A stretch of 64,000 bases of DNA from Pseudoscleropodium purum (Eukaryota; Streptophyta; Bryopsida; Hypnales; Brachytheciaceae): NCBI GenBank assembly GCA_963969395.1, contig OZ017799.1, forward strand, positions 15,874,501-15,938,500. Reading direction: 5' to 3'. Position 1 is the stretch's first letter, and the number at the start of each line of letters is the position of its first letter. Below the pieces are notes generated by a model that saw nothing but the letters and a program-made list of their open reading frames with translations, did not search any database and was not told the DNA's origin. A program made the position numbers and the translations under genes. Shown here piece by piece: positions 1 through 11,197 of this stretch.

Positions 1-695
1 GCAAATAATTTGGTGGTGCAAATAAGGCGCATTATGTCATAGAATGATAGTGCAAATAACATATCAAGTTTTAAGGAGGCATTTGTAAGTTTCTCAAGAA
101 GTGTTCATTGCCATGGCCTTGAAGATTAGACTTTGGATATTTCCAACTTAGATTCAGTTTTTTAGTAAGACTATATGTTGGTGCAATTTACATTCTACGG
201 TTGTTGGGTTTATCATTGATCTATGATAACTACAATTGAATGTATCAAAATAAGCAATTCAACATGGTTATTAATATTATATCTAATTAGGGGTGGGGGG
301 CTTGTTGGTTGTCAAAAGAGAATTTTAAATCTTCCTATAATGCACTTTTGGACACTTTATAAATAAATTATGAATTTTCAACATGATGAAAATAGATGTA
401 TCCAAATGCAACTTTAGACTCTCATGACTCTAGTAGGTTTGGGGGAAAATGACCATTGAAATTTTAAAATACTATGTGAAAAAAAAAAAAAAATGATTTA
501 ATTCGTCAAATAATTTTTTATATTTTATTAGATTTCCTATAGCATTGGTAATGTGTGTTGTACATGATTATATATAAAATAGGGTGTTGTATAATTTCTC
601 CATTTTAGTGGATAATAGAAAAAATTAGGATGTCAAACTTGGGACCCCTCTAAACTTCTATAATAGGTTCACTTGGATTATTAATGTCTAATGAG
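1..695. other. AT-rich spacer, no gene seen
   Basis: This stretch has homopolymer A and T runs and no open frame that resembles a protein family. No RNA gene or mobile-element border was recognised in it. Confidence 0.6.
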
Positions 696-1022
696 CATTA
701 GAGGATTTTTGGACCTTTAGGAGGGTTGTTTCAAGTAGGTGCATCGCAAACTACCCCCCCAATAGTTTGGGGGGAATGGTTGTTCCCGACAAAAAGAATT
801 TAAAAGAATTTAAAAATAAATAAATCTTGAAATGAAGAAAAAAACTGAAGAAAAAAAATTCACTTTGTTTTTTGAAAAAAAAAAAAATTTTGAAATTTTT
901 TTTTTTTTTTTTGGACGTGGCAATCACTGTACCACATCAACGAGCTGCCATGACCCTCTACAAGGTTGTTCCCACAGTTTGGGAACTCATAGTCCTCCCA
1001 AGGGCCCCAAAATCCTCTAATG
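696..1022. mobile_element. Miniature inverted-repeat element, CATTAGA family, copy 1
   Basis: The left end reads CATTAGAGGATTTTTGGACC. The reverse complement of the right end reads CATTAGAGGATTTTGGGGCC, so this is a terminal inverted repeat of about 20 bp over 327 bp. The interior has long A and T runs followed by a GACGTGGCA motif near 913. Three related copies lie at 18,802, 45,664 and 60,191. No coding capacity is seen; the short frames on both strands are low-complexity Lys/Phe runs. The superfamily is unknown because no clear target-site duplication could be fixed. Confidence 0.65.
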
Positions 1023-1914
1023 GTTTGATGAACAATTTTGTATTTTCTATCCATTTTTGAACGTTGAAGGGAAATTCCTTTCTTGTTTTTAGGCAAGTGG
1101 TTGAGAGTGCATTGGCATTCTCAATGGCATTAGAGTTTAGGATTAGCGTATGTGGTCTAGTTTATTTTTGCCTCTGTGATTTCTTTGTTAAGTTTTTGTA
1201 TATTGGCATATAAGGGTTTCATAAGATAGGATTTGTTGATTTCCAACAACTTTTGAAAACAACTCCAAAATGGTTTTGGGTGAATTGTGCAATTTAAAGA
1301 CAACATCTCCCACCACTCTAGTAATCGAGACTTAAATCTATAGCTATTGTCCTTGTTGTATTCATCATGAATTTCTTGTGGTTTGCAATGGAAATGTGGA
1401 GGGGCTACTACTTGGGCTTAGGAGGGCTCAGAGGCTTTCATTTGAGAATTTAGGGTTAAGTAGTTGATGATTGTAAATCCCTCTAATTCTTACAACTTGC
1501 AAGGGATTTTTTTTTGTCTTGAAGGGTCTTTATTTTTTATAACATTCTAGGGTCTACATTTCATGTTGCATCTTTTTGGCTTTGTAATTCAGAGTTGGTT
1601 TTATTGTCAATGGTATTCTTCAGATATTGGTTTTATTTTATTATAGTCTTTTTTTGGAATTCACAACACTCCAAGATTTCATGTTGTAGCTCATTAGTTC
1701 TGTATTTTAGAATTCTATATTTTATTGTCAATGATATTCTTTAGACATTGGTTGTGTTTTCAATGGTCCTTTCAATGGTATGCAATTTGTATTGCATAGT
1801 TTATCCGGTGGTAATTTCAATGCCATACAATGTTTGTTGCTCATATATTTGATTTTTCAATACCATAGTATTTTTTCAGTATTCTATAGCTCTACAATAT
1901 TGAAAAAAATAGGG
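1023..1914. other. AT-rich spacer, no gene seen
   Basis: T-rich sequence with variants of a phrase like TTTATTGTCAATGGTATTCTT recurring near 1600, 1720 and 1760, so it may hold a decayed local duplication. No protein family is recognisable. Confidence 0.5.
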
Positions 1915-2767
1915 TACCCAAAACTTAGGGAGGGCACTGTCAAAAAACATAGGAACTATATGTGATAAAATATAAGGTCTAATATATTCATTTTATGTAA
2001 ATTTTGTAAACAAATTATATACATTATAGGGTGCTTTAAAAGTGTGAAACATGATTATATATAATATAGGGTTATGTATAATACCATAGAATTATGTGAA
2101 TAGTACATGTAAAATAACATATACAAAAGGGAATACTAAAAAAAAAAGAATATATATTATATATAGAGGTTCTAAAATTATGAATGGAGCTAAGAAATTT
2201 GCTTTTCCATTTTAGACACAATTCTTCACAAATAGCCTCAACTTCACTATAGTATATGTAAATAATAAAGTATTCCATATCCTATGTGTAGAATCCAAAG
2301 TTTAGGGGTTCAATTATTGGATTGAATTGGTGTTGAGAAAGTGCAAGAGGAAAAATATAGTGACCTTGTGTGAAACTGTGGCTTCTAAAATGTGTTATTA
2401 AACATATACCTAGTTTTTACTTAGTATTTGATTTGTTCTTTTGTAGCATTCATCATGTTTGCTTTTCTTTTCTTGTTTCTTTCTTTTGCACATGTGTTTT
2501 AAGCAACACTGATAGACTTGCTATGCACTTTGACTATTCCAAGGCATGTGCAAAAAATTACTTAAAAGTAATATGGGATACATTTAAAGAACCTAAACGA
2601 GAAACTATAAATACCAATAGTCCAATAGGGTGCCCCAAAATACTAACATTTATCATTATTTAAGAAAATATCAGATATTATAATTCATTCTACTAGGTAA
2701 ATAGTCTTGCATAAAATAAGACATTAGCACAGGCTAGCGCATTTTTAAGGAGTGACTTTCCTAAGGC
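1915..2767 (+). repeat. Left arm of a large inverted repeat
   Basis: This segment is repeated in inverted orientation at about 14,165-15,027. In the 294-nt part compared base by base (2,370-2,663 against 14,573-14,280) there are three differences, all transitions. Identity falls off at the outer end near the run AGGGAGGGCACTGTC and at the inner end near AGTGACTTTCC. A 97-codon open frame lies in both arms, but its conservation is explained by overall arm identity, and in this arm it opens with GTG rather than ATG. The arms may be the long terminal inverted repeats of a 13.1 kb element; no target duplication was found. Confidence 0.85.
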
Positions 2768-3722
2768 CAAATGTTAGTCTCTCTAACTATTTGCCAAAAA
2801 AATAAGGTGCTGAAAAATACATGGTAGTAGCATTTTATCTACAAATAGGGAAGAGAAAAATATATGTAAGTAGATTAAAAATACTCATTAAATATTCTAT
2901 TATTGGATGTAGTTACTAAACATTGTTGTGTAGATAGGAGGTTGCTTTAGGAATACGCAGAGTATTTCGTCGTGACTAGGAATAGTTTGCTAGAAAGTTA
3001 TGTCGAATCTCCTAGTCTTCTAGTCTTTAGATCTTCAAACTACTCCGTATTGACCCTATCATATAATAGCTATAATTGGGTTCAAAGATCATGGTAGGTG
3101 ATAAAAAAACCATAAGCTTTAGATGGATAAAATGAGGCAATTAAATTACAAGTTGAATCATCCAAAAAATTGGCTTTTAAACTTCAAACTTACAGTGACC
3201 AACAATTGTGCTTCACCAATGGGAACGATAAAAAATACATCGCAATAATGTTTACAATGCAAAAATTACAACAATAAACCTTCAAAATTAGCTAGAAAAG
3301 ATAATGGAAAGACAATGAGTCTCTAAAACTGGTTGGGAATAACAAAGCACAAGCTACAACATATAAATTTTCAATCTTCTTGTCTTTAAGTCTTCAAATT
3401 TTGAAATCTTGAAATCTTGAAATTTTCAAAAGAAATACAAATCTAAACCCATTCTAACTACATTCTTCTTGAAATAGGAAGGCAACACGCCTTTCTTTGC
3501 TTCACTACCTTTAACTTTTACAAATTTTTATCAAACTAAGAAAATGATAGCTTTCTAAAAAGTTAACAAAATCTTATTTCTTTCTTAAAAATTTCACTTG
3601 CAATCAATTCCTAAAACAAAATTTATAGCCTTACAATGAACTAAAAAGAGGCAGGCAACCTTATACATGCCACCCCTTGCTACCAAAAAAAACTAAAACA
3701 TCGTTTACTTTAAGAAAAAATT
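2768..3722. other. Spacer inside the 13 kb inverted-repeat segment
   Basis: AT-rich sequence between the left arm and the first 0.9 kb element. No gene or RNA was recognised. Confidence 0.5.
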
Positions 3723-4649
3723 AACCCCTAAAGTTCCTTGACTATGTTTTCAACAAAAACACTCTAAAACTGTCATTTTTAGAACAAGTACCAAAAAAAA
3801 ATTTAATTTTTTTTGGACACATTCAACCATAGGATCTTGTAGTATGATAATTTGAAAAGATGTGGAAAAAATTTCATAAATTTCTATTGTATAGATTGCA
3901 AGATATTAGCGTTTCATTTGACAAAAAGCTTTTTTTGGGCCCTGTGAAAAACCAAGCAGCTGCACTTCACAATGTCACATTTATATGAAAAAATGTCCAA
4001 AATGGTTGCAACTCTTTGGATTCATTCTTCAAGGCAAGTTGGCTACATGCTTAGAAATTTTTAGATCATTTGGAACTATATAACATATAGGAAATACATA
4101 GTAAGTAGAAAGAAATAGAGAATGAGTCAAAATACTAAATTGTTAATAATTTAGTGATGGAATTGAAAAATGTCAATCCCAATGGTTTTAATGTTGTAAT
4201 AAAAAATCTTCACCTAATATTTTTATTTTTTTTCCAGAAATATTGAAAATTGAGTTCAAAAAATAATTTAAAAGTTTATTTTGGAATAGAGAACCCATAA
4301 CTGCCTACAAACTAAAACACCTCATAACTTTTGACTCATTGATCCAAATAGAATGATTCAAAGCTTTCTATGCATATATAAATCTAAAAAGTTTATTTCA
4401 AATTTTTATTTTTGAAAAAAGTGACTTTTTCAGATTTGCCTAAGCTGCCCAAGTTGAGAAACAAACTACATATTAGGCCATAACTTTTGACTCATGTATC
4501 CAAATGTCCTAAAATTTAGTACACATGAAGGTATTCCTTATTCACACCTTCTAATAAAATTTGGGCCAAAAACATGGAAATCTCTACTCACATGCACCTA
4601 CCCCAAAAAATTATGTTGCCAAAAAACGCACCTTGGTCCCTTAGGGGTT
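3723..4649 (-). mobile_element. 0.9-kb TIR element (AACCCCTAAAG family), copy 1
   Basis: The left end reads AACCCCTAAAGTTCC and the right end reads CCTTAGGGGTT, giving inverted termini over 927 bp. The interior shares a long series of segments with copies near 9,519, 10,440, 15,854, 19,120 and 51,004, including the phrase CATAACTTTTGACTCAT. The copy at 51,004 is in the opposite orientation and matches well at both ends. No transposase is encoded, so it is a non-autonomous DNA element. TTAA lies on both sides here, but other copies do not all share that, so the target duplication is unsettled. Confidence 0.75.
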
Positions 4650-4824
4650 AAAATCCCTCCATCTCCTATTGATCTGATTATACAAACACACTGTGAATGG
4701 CGGAGAATAGTGCCCATCAATCCTAGGAACAATCGTCGTTGGAGCACCGGATGCCATTGATCCAAATACAAATGCGAATACAAATACGGCTAAAAATATC
4801 GATACATATACGAATACTATATGT

Positions 4825-4984
4825 GATACAAATAGTATATGGGATATAAATAGTATATGGGATACAAATAGTATATGGGATACAAATAGTATATGGGATA
4901 CAAATAGTATATGGGATACAAATAGTATATGGGATACAAATAGTATATGAAATACAAATATTGTACGGGATACGAATATGGGAT
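4825..4984. repeat. 18-bp tandem repeat
   Basis: The unit GATACAAATAGTATATGG repeats at exact 18-bp steps (4825, 4843, 4861, 4879, 4897, 4915, 4933), followed by a diverged unit at 4951 and a partial one at 4969. Upstream at about 4,765-4,824 are looser GAATACAAATACGG variants. The array starts some 175 bp beyond the end of the neighbouring 0.9-kb element. Confidence 0.95.
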
Positions 4985-5479
4985 TTATCCTAGATCAAAT
5001 GCCACCCCCACCCTCACTTCAAAATTACAAAGTGGAAGGGTGGGTTTGGGTTCTAAACAAAAATTAAATTAATTTTTTATTATCTTATTATCTCGGGGGA
5101 TTAATAATCAAAAATTGGATTTTGAGCTCATTGAGATAGTTTTGTGTAGATTAATCCGGGGCCTAATAGGACTTATCCGGGTGATAGTTAAGTTCGTTCC
5201 TAGGGAAGCTTTTTTCATAGGATTATCTCTAATTAACTCAAGGTTTAACCCTTGCAAGTCATTGCAGTTTAATACTTTAAAGAAAATATAATTCCTTAAT
5301 CCTTTTTACTTTTGTGTTTTCCTCACATGGTATAACTAATTCCAAAATTTAGCCCTCCACTCTTAATGGCCACAAGAGTAAGGAATGCTCCCAAATTGTG
5401 TCTTTAATTATCTTATTTATCAATCTTGAATTCTTTCAATCTTTATCTTTCCCTTAATAATCTTTTATTTTTCTTTATC
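4985..5479. other. Spacer, no gene seen
   Basis: Mixed AT-rich sequence with no recognisable gene or element border. Confidence 0.5.
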
Positions 5480-7100
5480 TTTTAGCAACTTGGACCTTTA
5501 TCTTTCCGACTTGGAATTCCACCAGACACTGTGGCCACCTGCTCCACTCCAATCAGGCTATTCATCTCCAAATTGGTTTCAGTTTATCACCGTTAACAAG
5601 AACTTCCACTACCAACTTAGATGAGATCTAACTACTATAGCTTTTGCCTCCTAATAGGAAACCAAATAAGCATTATGCTTCCTATCCAATCCAACTTGGA
5701 ATTCATGTTCATACTGTATTCCTACTCAGTAAACTCCAATACACAATTTGGTTTAATTCCCACACAGCCATCATTTAATTACACATCATCAAACACAGAT
5801 CAATAACCAAATTGAACAATTCAACAACATCCTTCAATTTGGAATTCTTCTCAACATACTACAATGACACACACATACTCAATTACAACTTTGATTATTC
5901 GTAAAATATTTCATTACTTCCGATTTGGTGGTTACAATCACTATTTTACAACTTGGAATCTCAACAGTCTCTTTTTACTCACAAAATTATCTCTTTAACT
6001 TAAAATTCATCCCATTAGGCTCACTATATACTCTCAAAGTATTACCATTTGGTTCTTATCTTGTCTACACATCAATCACTTAACCAATAGATCGAACATT
6101 AAGCACCAAATTCTTCCAAATAGATTTTCATTCTAGAGCACTACTAATCCAAATTTCCAAACTAAATCTACAATTTTCACCAACTTGGATAACTGCACAG
6201 TCACTGCATCTTCACTCCTTAAGCACAGACTCTCATAAATTCTCAATAACATTCCACCAAACCATTTCCCGATTTGGCAATTTTCATCCCTTCATTCTCA
6301 CACTGCCATTCACTGGCCAACATTCACACACTCCGATCATTCCGATTAGCACTCAGACAACTCATTCTCCAATTTCCCCGATTTGCTCACAGTAAATTTT
6401 CATCTTCAACTACCCACGACAAATTCCAACTTGACTAGACTCACACACACAACCAAAAACACACATCACACACACATTCAATCATCACACATAAACACCC
6501 TCTCACTCTCTAACACACAAGAAAACAAGATACGCAACACAATTGGCTGGGACTCCGACTGGCTCTCTTCAACAACGGGTCCTCAAAAAATGAACACAAA
6601 ATCAATCCAAATAGGAGCCAGGGAGATGAAGATCAACCGCCTCAACCAACTCGGCGGCTTCAAATAAAGCAACTGACCTTCCAACTTGGCAACACATAAC
6701 TCTCAACCTGCCAACTCAGACTCACCCAACCAGCATCCTAATTGGCTGACAGACCACCAACCAACCATTCATCTAAATGTGAATTCCTACCACTCTTAAC
6801 ATACAATTGATTTGACTATACTTCCAACTAGGCAGAACACTCAAAACAAATAATCCATTCTCACCCGAATTGGATCCTCACTTACAACCAAACATTGACA
6901 GGACACAAACAAAAGGATAACAACTTGGGCATAATAAACACCAAAAGCACCCAAATTGGACTCCAAACTCAACATTCACATCAAAAAGACCCTCTCTTTA
7001 CTCAAAATTAACACCAAAAATTGGCAACTTAAACATCCAACTTGCCTATCTACATTTTGCCACAATGATAATGAGCTCAAAAGAGGTAGAGCTGCCTCAC
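5480..7100. repeat. C-rich, G-poor tract with a recurring CCAACTTGG-like motif
   Basis: The plus strand is rich in A, C and T and poor in G for about 1.6 kb. Short motifs of the form CCRACTTGG, CCAAATTGG, CCGATTTGG or CAATTTGGAATTC recur more than twenty times, at positions such as 5507, 5693, 5832, 5917, 5950, 6180, 6269, 6680, 6864, 6919 and 6950. Spacing is irregular, from about 20 to 130 bp. Several open frames cross the tract but their translations are low-complexity Thr/Asn/His strings and resemble no family. The tract may be a decayed repeat array or the remains of an element. Confidence 0.6.
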
Positions 7101-8527
7101 AATCAAAGTTTCAAACAATAAAGACATTAGCCCCTCTGCTATTCAAAAATCTATAATTTTCTTTACAGAGCTCGAATTTCTTTAAATGATAAGTCTTTGA
7201 AAATCTTTAAAAGGATTCTCTAATGCTCCAAAATTTCAAAGATATAAACAAAAAATACAAACTTTGGTGACATTCAAATCTCTACTTTTCTTTGTTGGGT
7301 GGCATTAGACCCTCCTCCACTCACATGCTTATAACATTTTGCTTCCAACTCCAATCATATAAAAAAAACTTTTTGAAAAAACAAAGAAAAGAAAAACATA
7401 CCCTCAAATTTTCATTTCAAAAGTTCTTATACATCCAAAAATATAACCACTTGAATATTTGGCCTTTCAAACCTCACACTTCCCTTCTTTGAAACAACAC
7501 ACCCTATTTCTTTCATCAAAACTTGACTAGAAGGGAAAAAGAAGATGCCTACCTAGCCTCTAGATCCTTAAAGTAGGTAGAATCTACCCATGTAAACATC
7601 ACATAGGCCTTAAGACGCCCATTGACCCAAAGAAAACATCTAAAGGAAAATTCCTATTCACGTTTCAAGGCCAAGAAACCTCAAAAGTCAAACTAGGAGG
7701 TAAATTACTTCTAATTCACTAATTTTCAACTCCTAATGTACAAATAGAATACAAAAAACTTGAATTAGCTATAAAACTATATCTAAAATCAAATAGAGAT
7801 AAAAGTTGAAGTTAAAAAAGAACACTACTCCATTTATAAGCACTTGAGGATGCATTTAACAATGTTTGCAATGCAATTTGCACAGTTGCCCTTTGTTAAA
7901 AGATTCACTAGCCCTTTCAACTAATGCTAATGGCTAATATTTCCCTCAATTTGTTCAACCATATAATAGTATTGATCATCATTCAGATCCTCAAAACTCC
8001 CTTCAAATGTCACTTCTTGAGTACCCAATTCAACATATCTAACTTGAAAATAAATCATCAAAGTATGAGTGCCTTTTTGAAAATTACCATGCCAACACTA
8101 CTTCACATAAGGTTTCTTCAACGAACAAGAACACCTAGCCTTGTCTTACAAATGGGTTGGCAATGGTACAAAAACTGCCAATTAAAATGGTTGATATGAC
8201 AACTACGACAAAGAAAGCTTCAATTTAGCCTTTGGTTAAGACTTTGAATCTTGCAACTCCATAAAACCCCTCTTGTTCAACATTCAAGAATTGAACTTCA
8301 AACCTAAGTACAAATTTAATAAAATTAAAACGAATTCTTCAAACTCATGAAATTTGTCTAAGATTTTCTTCAACAACTTCATTGGCAACAATCATTACCT
8401 TCAAGCTTGTCTTCTAGATCATAGAATCTCTTCAAAATAAAAAATAAGTACACATTTTATATAGTATACATATTTACAATATGACAATAGAAAGGTGTGT
8501 AAATTCCTTGAGGTCTTGTAGGTGTGC
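7101..8527. other. AT-rich spacer, no gene seen
   Basis: Low-complexity AT-rich sequence. The short frames here, including one of 91 codons at 7,924-8,199, show no family resemblance. Confidence 0.5.
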
Positions 8528-9428
8528 AACCCCTACATGACTAAGGTTTTTTTTAAAGAGACATTGTCAAAAATTGTCGATTTGGGGTATTCAAAAATGA
8601 AAATTGAATTTTTTTTTAAAACTTCAAGTGTAAAAAGTTGTAGTAAAAAATTGAAATAATTTTACTAGAATGTCGAAAAAATTTCAGCTCATTTGACTAC
8701 ATGGATTGAGAGATTATAACGCTTGAAGTGAGACAAAAAAATTTCATCCTTGAGAAACAAAGTCAATAGACTTCGGTCCTTCTTTGAATAAGATTTTTGC
8801 TCTATATAAAAATGAGAACTTGTTCCATTTATAGTTATATGATATTAGGTTCATTCATGAAAATTTTTAGAAGCAACTAGGATATCTAGCTTACATTAAA
8901 TCACCCTACAATGCAAAGAAGTTAAGTGAATTGGCAATACACTAGTCATTTTTTTGATGATTTCTTGTGCAATGGAGAAATTTTTTATTTGAAATCTAAC
9001 AGCAAAAAATTAGAACAAGCATTTGGAATATGTGAAAAAATTTCAAGAATTTTAACTTCGTGGATTGCAAGATAATAGGACTTGAAGGACTCCTTTTAGA
9101 ATGTGATTTGAGGACTAAATTTTTTTTTCTCTTACAATTATGTGCCATTTTTTATTAATTACATATATGTCAATTTTTGAAAGTTGATGAGCTTTTTTGC
9201 AAAAATTTACCAAAAATTTCTAAGTTGTGTGAGCTACTCCAAAAGTTTAGGGCAACATAACTTTTGATCTAGGCATTTGATTGGGAAAAAAAAATAGTTT
9301 TTCACTAAGGAAGTATATGTTTACACATTGTGTCCAAATTTCATGAACATTTGACCAAAAATGACTTTATAGGAATCTATCCGAGATTTCTTGCATATGT
9401 TGAGCAAACACTTTGTTCTTTAGGGGTT
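8528..9428. mobile_element. 0.9-kb TIR element, diverged subfamily, copy 2
   Basis: The termini are AACCCCTACATGAC on the left and TTTAGGGGTT on the right, 901 bp apart, matching the size of the other copies. The interior differs from copy 1. It shares a block (near 8,890-8,970: AAATCACCCT, then a phrase about AATTGGCAATACACTAGTCATTTT) with an inverted copy near 31,860-31,920, so it is a second subfamily. It has no coding capacity. Confidence 0.55.
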
Positions 9429-9518
9429 AAGACCTGAGATATTTGATAGTAGTCAATAGAGTGAAAAGCCTTTTGTACTAGTGAACATTTGATTTTAGAC
9501 ATTGCAAACATTGCTTTT

Positions 9519-10428
9519 AACCCCTAAAGCAATTTGATGTTTATAGGCCCAAAACTACTTTAAAGTATTCAAATCCAAAGTAAGGCTAAAATCTTCATCT
9601 ATATTTATTCATTGAAAAATCCAACCATAGGATCTTTTCATTAACTTGTTAGAGTACATCCTTCTAAATTTTAAAATAAAAAACCTTACCAATTACAAGA
9701 CGATGATGCTTGGATTTCACAAAGAAGTATTTTCAATCCTTACCAAATGGTTAGATTTCATCTTTCAAGCTTTTTAAGCAAAAATAAATAGATCCTACAA
9801 ATTAAAACTCTCTATAATATTTTGAACAAATAAGCTGATAATATATATATAAAATGTCAACAAAAATATTTAATAATTATGATTAAAAAAACAAGTAATA
9901 GAAGAAATAGAATGTGATTTAAAATGCTAAATTGTTAAGATTTTAGTTATGAAATTGATAAATTCCAATCTCAATAGTAGAAATGTTATAATAAACAATT
10001 TGCATCCAATGCTATTTTTTTTTTTCAAAAATATTTAAAATTGAATCAAGTAAAGGACTTCAGATTTTATTTTGGTGTATAGATTCTATAATTGCTTGCA
10101 AACTAAAAAAACCCATAACTTTCATTTCATTAATCAAATTAAACGATTCATTTCTTTTTACTTATATGTAAATCTAGGAAACCAAGTTCAAATTTTTGTT
10201 TCTTAAGAAAGTGATTTTTTTAGCTAGCCAAGCTTCTCACCAAGTAATAGAAATTATGTATCATAAAATAATTTTTTGACCATATAGTCAAAAGTTATGA
10301 AAATTGTTGTGCCCTAAAGCTACTTCTAGACCACAAGTTGTGTGAATATTTCAAAGAAAAAAAATATGTTTGTAGCAAGTTGCCTAAAATTGCTATGTTG
10401 CTAAAAATGACGTTTGGCCCTTTAGGCA
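9519..10428 (-). mobile_element. 0.9-kb TIR element, copy 3, left arm of a palindrome
   Basis: The left terminus AACCCCTAAAGC is intact and the right terminus (CCCTTTAGGCAT) is decayed; the 910-bp length fits the family. The interior has the family block with a decayed TTCCAATCTCAATAG phrase near 9,963. A second copy follows at once in inverted orientation, so the pair forms a long imperfect palindrome. Confidence 0.7.
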
Positions 10429-10439
10429 TCAAAAAGTTA

Positions 10440-11197
10440 TTGTATGATGTATAATTTTTTTTGGAGTATAGGCAATGTGGACAACTAAAAGAATCATTTT
10501 TTTAAGAAATATAAATTTTAACTTGGTTTCTTAGATTTATATATAAGTGGAAATCTTTTTTTATCATTCTATTTTGATCAATGAAATGAAAGTTATGAGG
10601 AGTTTAGTTTGTATGTAGTTATAGAATCTATATTCTAAAATAAAATTTGAAGTCCTTTAATTAACTCAATTTTCAATATTTTTCAAAAAAAATAAAAGCA
10701 TTAGATGTATATTGTTTATTACAACAGTACAACCATTGGGATTGGAGTTTTCCAATTCCATAACAAAATTCTTAACAATTTAGTATTTTAAATCATACTC
10801 TACATCTTTCTATGTACTATTTTTTTTCAATCACAGATATTAATTTTTTTTGTTGAAATTTTTATACTTATTTACAAATTATTTTTTCAATATCATATGG
10901 AGAAAGACAAGTTGTAGGATCTACACATTTTTGTGTAAAATTTTTGAAAGATAAAACCTAACCTTAGAGAAGGGTTAAAAATACTTCTTTTTGAAATCCA
11001 AGCATTATGATCTTGCAATTGGTAAGGTTTTTTATTATGAAATTTTAGGATGGTATACTCTAAAAAGTGATTTAAAAGATCCTATGGTTGTATTTGTTAA
11101 TGAATAAATAAAAATGAAGATTTTAGCCTTGCTTTGGATTTGAGTATTTTGAAATAGTTTTAGGCCTCTAAACATGTATGAAAGAACTTTGGGGGTT
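10440..11197 (+). mobile_element. 0.9-kb TIR element, copy 4, truncated, right arm of a palindrome
   Basis: This is an inverted partner of the copy at 9,519-10,428. Matching blocks include ACAACCATTGGGATTGG near 10,730, CTTGCAATTGGTAAGG near 11,010, and GCCTTGCTTTGGATTTGAG near 11,127. The outer end reads AACTTTGGGGGTT at about 11,187-11,197. The inner end lacks roughly 150 bp of family sequence, so it is truncated there. Confidence 0.65.

Noticed and set aside
832..1096. Lys- and Phe-rich frames on both strands
   Set aside because: They translate A and T runs inside a miniature element.
2370..2663. Conserved 97-codon frame present in both inverted arms
   Set aside because: Conservation is explained by the arms being 99% identical; one copy lacks an ATG and the translation resembles no protein.
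4985..7100. LTR retrotransposon
   Set aside because: No pair of direct long terminal repeats, primer-binding site, or gag-pol protein motif was found here or elsewhere in the window.
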